Assembly (NCBI RefSeq): GCF_921293095.1
Contig: NC_060257.1
Span: 54,658,968 to 54,722,967, forward strand
DNA: 64,000 bases
Source of the DNA: Ischnura elegans
Taxonomy: Eukaryota > Arthropoda > Insecta > Odonata > Coenagrionidae
Reading direction: 5' to 3'
The notes beneath the pieces are model-generated. The model made no database searches and was not told where the DNA came from. It worked only from the letters and a program-made list of their open reading frames with translations. Position 1 is the stretch's first letter; every line of letters begins with the position of its first letter. Positions 57,301-64,000 of the stretch are shown here, piece after piece. The position numbers and the translations under genes are program-made.

Positions 57301-60300
57301 TTGGATTTCGAGGCCATCCAAAAATGGAGAATCTTTTTTCTAGTATGCGTACAAGTCGATGGTGATTCAACTCGATGACAACACCAGATTCGTTGTCATA
57401 TCCGCGGCCTCATACAGGACGAATGGAGCCGGGAGAAGTTGCTTAGGTACGCGGCGCGCTGATCAACTTGACTCCGACTCACCGTTTCTCGGCAGCTTTT
57501 AATAAAATTTGGTTGGACCTTGAATAACGATTAGCTAAACTCTGTTAAGTGAAAAGTTTTAATCTTCAATAGAACTGGATTTCATCTGAAAAATTGTCAG
57601 TGCCTCCGGAGTTTGTCAATTTCGTCCGAGTTATGATGTCGCAGTCTTGAAAATTTAATGAAAAAGTCTTGAAAGTTTAATAAAAAAATAAACCACCAAG
57701 GGATTTCTGGACCTGCTGGATTTTCGTATTTTTCCGCGCTCATCTATTTTACCGTGGTTATGCGGTTATTTTTTTCAGCATGAGCGATTTATTTAGAGTC
57801 ATGGACCGTGATAGTTCGTCAAAACTCCGATGTTCATTCGCTTTTCACATAAAATAGCACCAGATAAATATCTTTGAACCGGCAGCGATATCAACCAGCC
57901 GCATGTCGGTATATGGGCTCCGGGATATCTAAATTACGATGTAAAATAATGTTGTTCCGGAGGGAAAGAATGCTCTCACTTACGGTCATGACAGGGGAAA
58001 CACTTCCTCTGTTCTTTCGCTGTTCCACCGTGGAAACTGACCTTGGAATGGATTATAAAAAGAATCTTCTAGTGAACTGCGCAAATGATATTGGGCCTCT
58101 TTTGAAAAGAGAAAGTAGCCGACTGGAAAAATATTGGGCTAACAATGGACTACCCGTAGAGAGTAGAGTTGAAAGGGGCATAAGCCGTCAATTGTAAACA
58201 TTACGAGGAAACCATCATTGTAGCGGCCCTCGGAGTATAACTCGGGTCATCAGTCGTCACGTATCATCGAAGTTCACGAAGTGAAGGATAAGGTAGTTAG
58301 AGGTTATTTAGGGATGAATTTGCTCCATTAGATCGGATCTCATATAAAAAGTGTCTGGTGTTTGGATCAGAAGGGGAGCGAAATATTACGAGAAGACAAA
58401 TCACCTAGCTTGCGAGTTGAAGGTCCCAGCGCTGCATTCGCGGAAGAAAGCAGTTGAAGAAGCGTTCCCCGGTAGATTCTATTGACTCTTGGTAAACTTT
58501 CATGAGACTGTTCTTGTTGATGAGCATAAATTCGAAGATTTGGATAATCATTTGCATGAGCCGTCATGAAAAAACGTTAAATCGGGCAAAAAAATCTTGT
58601 GCGGGAAAAATTTTTACGAGCATAAATGCGAAAAAACGCTAAATGCGGAAACACTAAATACGGATAATTTTAAATTGCCCTTATAGGGAATGAATCGGGA
58701 CCCTAAAAAATAAACGCTAAATGTGGAAAAACGTTAAATGCGAAGACGTTAAATCCGGATCCGACTGTATTCAGATTCAGGGGTGGTCTGGGGTGAGTGG
58801 GGAGTGGAGAATTTTTGATGCTATTCTGAATCATAAAAACTAAATAAAAGTCAATAAAAAATCGCAATTTTGTAAGAAAAAATATTTTTAAAATTCAGAA
58901 CTTAACAGCTTATATAGTTTAACAATGAATTATGTTTCTTCTATCTATTAAGTGAATTTGTTCCCTGAAACTGCACTGAAATCTAAGAAAACCTCAAAAA
59001 TAATCTATACGAATAACCATTTCAAAATAGCATCACGATTACCTTTATTCTTCTCAGAGGCGTAGCCAGGGATTTCGTTCAGGTGAGGGGGGAAAAGTTT
59101 TGGAAAATAGTGCACTAATAATGGGTTTTAAACTAATTTTAACATTTTTCACTATCCAAAAAACTTTATTTGTTAAAGAAATATTTTGTAAATTAATGAT
59201 TTTTCAATATTTTCTTTTTATATGAGAGAAAATAATTGTGTTTCTGTATTTTGGAGGTGGGTCCGGACCCCCCCCCTAGCTACGCCATTGATTCTTCAAC
59301 CACCTTCATTTTATTTTTTTTATATGATATTTTTACACTGAGTATTTTATAAATAAACCAACTGATAAAAATGTTGAATTTTATAATAGCAAAAAGAAAA
59401 CCTTCAGTTCAAGTAATCTGAGTGTTTTTTATTAAACTTTTTTATATATGCTTCATGAAAGATGGGAGTGTTGAGGGGGCCCTAAGTTAGGATCACTCTC
59501 CAGCCAACCTGACCACACTGCACTTGTTTACATACCGATAAGTAACCCCATCCACTTATCACCACCATTGTCCCAGCATCCAGCTCCTCTCCTTCTGCAG
59601 GCAATGCAATAGGAGACACTGTACAACTGAAGACAAAAGGTGTTGAGACCTGTAATATGATAGAAATGAGATTTATTAATGGCTCTGAAGCTGTACCCCT
59701 TTGAGAAAAAAACACAAATATTTTGTGTTAATATAATGAAAAAAGTATTGATAAATTTATAAAATATTCTAAATTACAACAACATAAATTAACTCATGAT
59801 GAAAGAACACAAATGGTAATTTCCACTCTTTTTAGCTCCAAAAATCAACAACGTACCATATGGATTCATCACATAGTGTCATATCAAAGTGAAAATGACG
59901 CTACATGTTGAAACCATAGTCGGTTGTTGAGTGTTGAATTAAAAAATGTGGAAAATTATCAATTGTGATCTTCACCATGGATATATTGAACTTCCACCAA
60001 ATCAACTCAGAAACGCTTTTGTACGAATATAAACTAATACCCTAATACAATAAAATATACATTAATAAAATACAATTAAATATAAATTAATGCAATATCC
60101 AAAATAGTCACGACAAAATTATTTAAATTTCGAAAATCTTTGTACTTATAGATTAAAGTTTTTTAAAATATTCAGGAAATTATTTAACAAAAATTCGTCA
60201 GCATAAGTTTTAAAGTAAAAAATAGCAATTTGTACTAACAGGGGCGGATCCAGGTTTTTCTTCTGGGGGGCACAAGTATACCTCGTAATACAAAATGAAC

Positions 60301-60658
60301 GCAATGATAATGGGAACGTATTAAAAATCTTGCATATTTTTTAAGGGTCAGGGAGGGAGGCACCAGCCCCCCCTAGATTCGTCTATGTGTACTAAAACAC
60401 AATTATTAAATATGCAAATACAACTAACAAAAAGCAAAATAAACAAAAAATTAGTGGACTTATAGTAACATATTTTAATAAATATATTATACCCATATAG
60501 CTATAGAAGAACAAAAAATTACCTTGAGTACAGCCATATCCCAGTCTATGGTGGCTGGATCAAAATTGGGGTGTACACTGAAATAACTTACATCATAAAT
60601 GTCCCCCTCGTCCACGTCAAGAGAACCAGCCATGAGCTGCAGGCTATAGTGACCCACA
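54169..60658 (-). CDS. Trypsin gene 3, 3' four exons, with Arg193
   Basis: Partial S1A protease: join(complement) 60658-60523, 59649-59536, 56221-56072, 54321-54169. Same exon lengths, phases and splice sites as gene 1, and nearly the same protein. It includes the catalytic Asp (DWDMAVL), Asp at 189 (GGKDACQ), Arg at 193 (RDSGGP) with catalytic Ser, and PGVY with Gly226. Differences from gene 1 are few, such as SYFSVHP for SKFSVHP, ECALAY for ECVLAY and IAEETG for IAKETG. All visible exons are open. The exons for the signal peptide, activation site and His57 must lie right of 64000. The introns carry a Tigger-like (56650-58767) and a Harbinger-like (60881-63731) element not in gene 1. Intact frames suggest a working gene, if the missing exons are intact. 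Confidence 0.88.
54322..56071 (-). other. Trypsin gene 3 intron before the last exon
   Basis: Matches 12608-14424, but with one copy of the 190-bp repeat and a different block at about 55250-55690 that includes sequence also found in gene 2 (about 40870-41220). MITE at 55785-55983. Non-coding. Confidence 0.65.
55785..55983. mobile_element. MITE with long inverted termini, copy in gene 3
   Basis: Same insertion as 14138-14337 and 40646-40844. Confidence 0.72.
56072..56221 (-). CDS. Trypsin gene 3, coding exon 6
   Basis: Encodes [19 protein letters not shown] to [11 protein letters not shown]. Asp at specificity position 189 is kept. Confidence 0.9.
56650..58767 (+). mobile_element. Tigger/pogo-like DNA transposon, complete, in gene 3 intron
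   Basis: A 2.1-kb insertion with ends CAGTAGAATCCTGATTTAA and, inverted, CAGTCGGATCCGGATTTAA at a TA target (TT on the left by mutation). The site is empty in gene 1 (about 15190). A subterminal array of AAATGYGGAAAA-ACGTTAAAT-like repeats lies at 58624-58760. Open frames (longest 107 codons at 57874) show no recognised transposase, so it is probably non-autonomous. It is homologous to 1-1742. Confidence 0.78.
59058..59291. mobile_element. G-rich MITE (GGCGTAGCC family), gene 3
   Basis: Same insertion as 15478-15721; its ends, AGAGGCGTAGCCAGG and CCTAGCTACGCCATTGA, are better preserved here. Confidence 0.62.
59536..59649 (-). CDS. Trypsin gene 3, coding exon 5
   Basis: Encodes [19 protein letters not shown] to [11 protein letters not shown], as in gene 1, with the extra Cys. 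Confidence 0.9.
60239..60390. mobile_element. Shared hAT MITE, copy in gene 3
   Basis: Starts CAGGGGCGGATCCAGG, the best-preserved end of this family, and ends at TCGTCTATG with TGTACTAA flanks. Same insertion as 16666-16815. Confidence 0.78.
60523..60658 (-). CDS. Trypsin gene 3, coding exon 4 (Asp102)
   Basis: Encodes [11 protein letters not shown] to [12 protein letters not shown], starting with the last base of a codon split by the intron, as in gene 1. Confidence 0.9.
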
Positions 60659-61257
60659 CTGAAAGGTAATTATTGCTTACAATTGCATGAAGGATTCCAT
60701 TCAAGCACTATAGTTATACTGTAGCTGTCATGTTCAAAGAAAAAATTGCTAGTTAGGGAGAACTAGCTAGAATGGGTGGTTCACTATTGTTTTAATCTAT
60801 GGTAATGAAGAGTGAAAAATGAAGGGAAAAGCAATAGTCCATTTTATGATCCACCAGATGGAAGGATCCATTGGATCTAAGGACCCCCGCGCACTGGCAA
60901 CTTTAATCACCGGCAACTAAACAATTTACTCACCCAAGAGTTGCTCGCTACCGCGCACTGGCGATTTAATAGTTGCCTCTCAGCTCAATTTACAGTCTCG
61001 AGGAAGCAAATTGTGTTTTTGTGCTCATTTTGAGACTGCGAAAAAATAAGCAAAGGAACAAAAGGTTTTGGGTACAGTATTTGTCCTTGTGGACTATCCT
61101 CTTTTAAGAGTAATTTAGATAAACTATACTGCATATATCAAATTGGTAGAAGGTCATAGAACTTTCGTTTAATCTAAAATTTTGTTGCCTTTAATTCCAA
61201 TTCATTATCAAGTTACTTAAAAATGATCACAAATTCAATCACCTAAATATAATATAT

Positions 61258-61391
61258 GTCCCAGACGGCACAGAATCCTCCGTATTTAATTCGTATGCAG
61301 ATAGTATCCATTGACTACCGCTCCGTCGCTTTTCGTCAATGGATACTATCTGCATACGAATTAGATACGGAGGATTCTGTGCCGTCTGGGG
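61258..61391. mobile_element. Foldback MITE related to the THAP element
   Basis: Two arms of about 57 bases starting CCCAGACGGCACAGAATCC around a 20-base loop, nearly perfect. The termini equal those of the 2.4-kb THAP element at 9107-11548, so this is probably its short derivative. Confidence 0.75.
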
Positions 61392-61662
61392 TCTTAATCA
61401 AATTAAATATATCTGGTTTATATAGGTACCAGGAATGATCTTCAATAGCTTTAATCGCAAATTGGGCACTAGAGAAGCTGTAAAAATGGTAGAGTGGCTA
61501 TTTAATATGGGACCAGATATCAGGGAACAAATACACTCATCTAGTTATACATGGAAATGAGACTAAACTACTGAAAAGAGACTATGTTGGATCGAGAAAC
61601 ACACGAGGAGGAAACTCAAGAAAATAAAATATGACGCGAGCTAGGAAGGATTGGGTTGCAGT

Positions 61663-61905
61663 CAGTGGCGTAAATATGGGGGGTGAGGGGATAGATCCCT
61701 CCCAAACTATCAGAGGAAAAAAAAGATATTTAAAAAATTACCTAGTATTGAAATATAATAACTTTTTCTGCTTAAATTTAAATTTTTAGCGCCAAAATTA
61801 TGTAAAATGTATATCGAGGCATGGCATTTTTCAAAAATTTTTTCCCACCCCATGCCATCTCATCCCTCCCCCCACCCCCAAAGCATATTCCTAGTTACGT
61901 CACTG
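61663..61905 (+). mobile_element. hAT-type MITE (CAGTGGCGTAA family) nested in Harbinger
   Basis: Ends CAGTGGCGTAAATATGG and CCTAGTTACGTCACTG. Flanking octamers are GTTGCAGT and TCTGCAGT (6 of 8 match). Confidence 0.65.
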
Positions 61906-62035
61906 TCTGCAGTACAGCAATCATTGGATTGCAATCAAAATTGCAATACTGTGGAATCTTTGGGGATACACATTGTTTTCTTGTTTTTGGTAATCCTCTG
62001 TTCGGAATCACTTACTTATCTTTGACATGTAAGTG

Positions 62036-62385
62036 CAGGGGCGCCGACTTATAAAAAACATTGGGGGGCACATATCGGGGGTCTTACCCCGGGAAGAGGT
62101 TAAATTCAAAGTGTGCCTCAGCACTGTAACACTATCATAATTCACACCACTTGTTTTCAGTTAACCTGCTTAGTACCTTAAAATTATTTGTTTTAAGACA
62201 TTATTGAATGTATTTTAAAAGGTATCTATCGTCAAATATGGGAAAATACCAATATATTTTTTGTGATTTCCCAAAGAATAATATAACTTAATTATTTTCT
62301 TGAATTATTGAGGGGGCTCCGCCCTCCTTAACGAATCTTTGAGGGGGCTCGGGCCCCCTCAGGCCCCATGGAGTCGGCGCCACTG
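62036..62385 (+). mobile_element. hAT-type MITE (GGCGCCGACT ends) nested in Harbinger
   Basis: A 350-bp element with ends CAGGGGCGCCGACT and AGTCGGCGCCACTG and flanks TGTAAGTG / TGTAATTG (7 of 8 match). Non-coding. Confidence 0.72.
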
Positions 62386-63734
62386 TGTAATTGCGATTCC
62401 TCTATTAGATCCATGATAAATTTGAATGAATTTTACATGATATCCGCCTTTTATTAATTGTAATTTGCTTCATCCAAACAACTTTCATTTTATAATGCTC
62501 ACTAGTTTTAAAAAATGTGAAATTTATAAGAACCTGAAAAGAGCCTGAACCAGAAAATAAAGAAGAAGGTTAGGATTATATTTCAGCATTAAATTTTAAA
62601 CGAAAAATTACGAAAAAAGTGGTTCTATGGAGTAACCCACATCTGTGCAGATTAGCTCAAAATTCGCTGCAGGAACGATTGGCGCCGCCTCAGTCGAACT
62701 AAAAACTCGAATTTTAACATGGATTGCCGAATCTTTCCGTAAGGGTATATGACCGCTGGTTGTGAATTTATGGCTTCCAAATACAATCCAGGGCTTGTTC
62801 AATAAACTAAAGTGCCGCAAATAAATCCAAAAGGTAATGAGGCCGGAGCAACATTTGCAGTAAATTTGAGAAATAGGAAGAAAGAACGGAAGGAAAAAAT
62901 TAAAGAAATGGTGGCGTCGAGTGAAGGTGTAACGCATATACCGTAGCGGAAGGACAAATCAACCTACCCAATGTGGTGTTTTTAAATAGAAATCCTATTT
63001 CGAACAACAGAAATGATTGAAATAATTGAAGGTGTCGACTTGAACGAAGAAAAAGAAATGAATCAAGATCAGAAACGCATATGGAATGCGAGAAATTCCA
63101 AGGCTCAGCATTATATAGTCTCTACAATAGATCTCCGTGGTCCACCATGTTATGTGCTGTGAAACAGTTGTAGTTGGACAAGTAGAAAGGAGAAGAATAG
63201 GAAAGTGAAGAAAAGAATTTCGAAGAATCTCAAGAGCATAAAGAAAATCAAGATGAAGAAAATTTAATGAAACGTGTTAAATGAAGGGAAGGTGTAACTA
63301 TGTGAGTAATTATTCTGAGGTTGTTGTGTATTTTCATAATGGAAGTAAGTGATGTTGTAAATATAAGGCTTCCAAATACAATCCAGAGCATGTTCAGCAA
63401 TTAAAATTACCGTAAATAATCCCAAAACTTAAAAACTATGAGACCTTTGCAAAACGCGTCCTGCAAAACACTTCCTAAGATGCGCTTCGAACAAGTGCCG
63501 TCAAGCAACTGAAAAGTTGACAGTGCGCGGGGTTAGGTAAACACCCACGCGATCTATTCCTGCCGGCAACAGTTTAATCACCCTCAGAATAGGTCCGGAC
63601 GCAATTATTTTGCTGCGGCATCTAAAAAGTCGCCCTTGCGCGGGGCCACAGTCAATGCCGTGTGTTTCATTTGAACTTCCATAAAGCAACTAAATAGTTG
63701 CTTTGAAAAAGTTGCCAGTGCGCGGGGGCCCTAA

Positions 63735-64000
63735 GAAGCCGAGTTACCAACAAAGGAAGCAGAAAGATATAAATCATCAGTAGAAAAGTGCAGGCAAGGA
63801 GGGCTTCCTACAAAAAGAAGAATCTCCTTACACCTGAGAGTACAAGCGTAGAAGTAAGGAAACAATTCATCAGATCCTATATATAGCAGGTGCGGAGATA
63901 GGAATTAAGGCTAGGGGGGATTTAGGAGAAACTAATACTGGGGGATATGCAATAAGGGAGGTGTGGGTGCCCACCCCCAGAAATTTTTAAGATAAATAGC
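63735..64000 (-). other. Trypsin gene 3 intron, continues out of window
   Basis: Matches 17303-17570 of gene 1, the intron between the His57 and Asp102 exons. The next exon is therefore expected about 0.9 kb beyond the window end, if no further insertion intervenes. Confidence 0.75.

Larger units (their letters stand above)
60881..63731. mobile_element. PIF/Harbinger-like DNA transposon in gene 3 intron
   Basis: A 2.85-kb insertion with inverted ends CCCCCGCGCACTGGCAAC and a 3-bp TAA duplication (60878-60880, 63732-63734), the TWA target typical of PIF/Harbinger. The empty site is at about 17302. Motifs like the ends recur at 60953. A segment with CTTCCAAATACAATCCAG is repeated at 62767 and 63368. 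I found no DDE transposase: the longest frame, 62608-62937 minus, is unrecognised. It is probably non-autonomous. Three MITEs are nested inside. Confidence 0.75.

Noticed and set aside
62608-62937. Open frame of 109 codons in the Harbinger-like element
   Set aside because: Considered as a transposase remnant, but no DDE or Myb-like motif could be seen.

Overview
The window looks like nuclear DNA of an arthropod, most likely an insect. It is AT-rich and intron-containing, with GT-AG introns, TATA/initiator promoters and AATAAA signals, and it is full of transposable elements. No species can be named from the sequence. The only host genes I can support are trypsin-like serine proteases (S1A family): two complete seven-coding-exon genes, the 3' half of a third, and two orphan last exons of a dead relative. 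Everything else is duplicated spacer and mobile DNA: hAT-type MITEs, a Penelope-like retroelement (PLE), piggyBac, PIF/Harbinger-like, Tigger/pogo-like and THAP-containing DNA elements, SINEs, foldback elements, and a possible solo LTR.

Layout. 1-1742: a Tigger-like element. 1745-12454: spacer with a SINE, a hAT element, a 1.27-kb insertion, a dead protease exon (8.08 kb) and a decayed THAP transposon (9.1-11.5 kb). 12455-25497: trypsin gene 1 on the minus strand. 25498-26212: a mirrored promoter region. 26213-41548: trypsin gene 2 on the plus strand, with a PLE nested in a hAT MITE in one intron. 41612-54168: a second copy of the spacer, with a second dead protease exon (46.86 kb) and a 5.2-kb piggyBac element. 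54169-64000: the 3' four exons of trypsin gene 3 on the minus strand, with Tigger-like and Harbinger-like insertions; its 5' exons lie beyond the window.

Architecture. Genes 1 and 2 are head to head in a giant inverted repeat centred near 25.86 kb, with arms of about 14-18 kb and a spacer of about 230 bp. Promoter, 5'UTR exon, introns and coding exons are all mirrored. The block 1.7-18 kb is repeated in the same orientation at 41.6-64 kb. The locus is thus an alternating series of duplicated protease genes, and most insertions can be dated relative to the duplications by comparing filled and empty copies.

Function. All three genes keep the His, Asp and Ser of the triad where their exons are visible, and genes 1 and 2 have a signal peptide and an Arg-IVGG activation site, so they should make secreted zymogens. 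They differ at the active site. Genes 1 and 3 keep Asp189 but have Arg instead of Gly at 193, as in human mesotrypsin. Gene 2 keeps Gly193 but has Asn for Asp189 and Ile for Gly226, so trypsin specificity is probably lost. The orphan exons have Thr for Ser195. The cluster therefore appears to diversify inhibitor sensitivity and specificity among palindromic duplicates.
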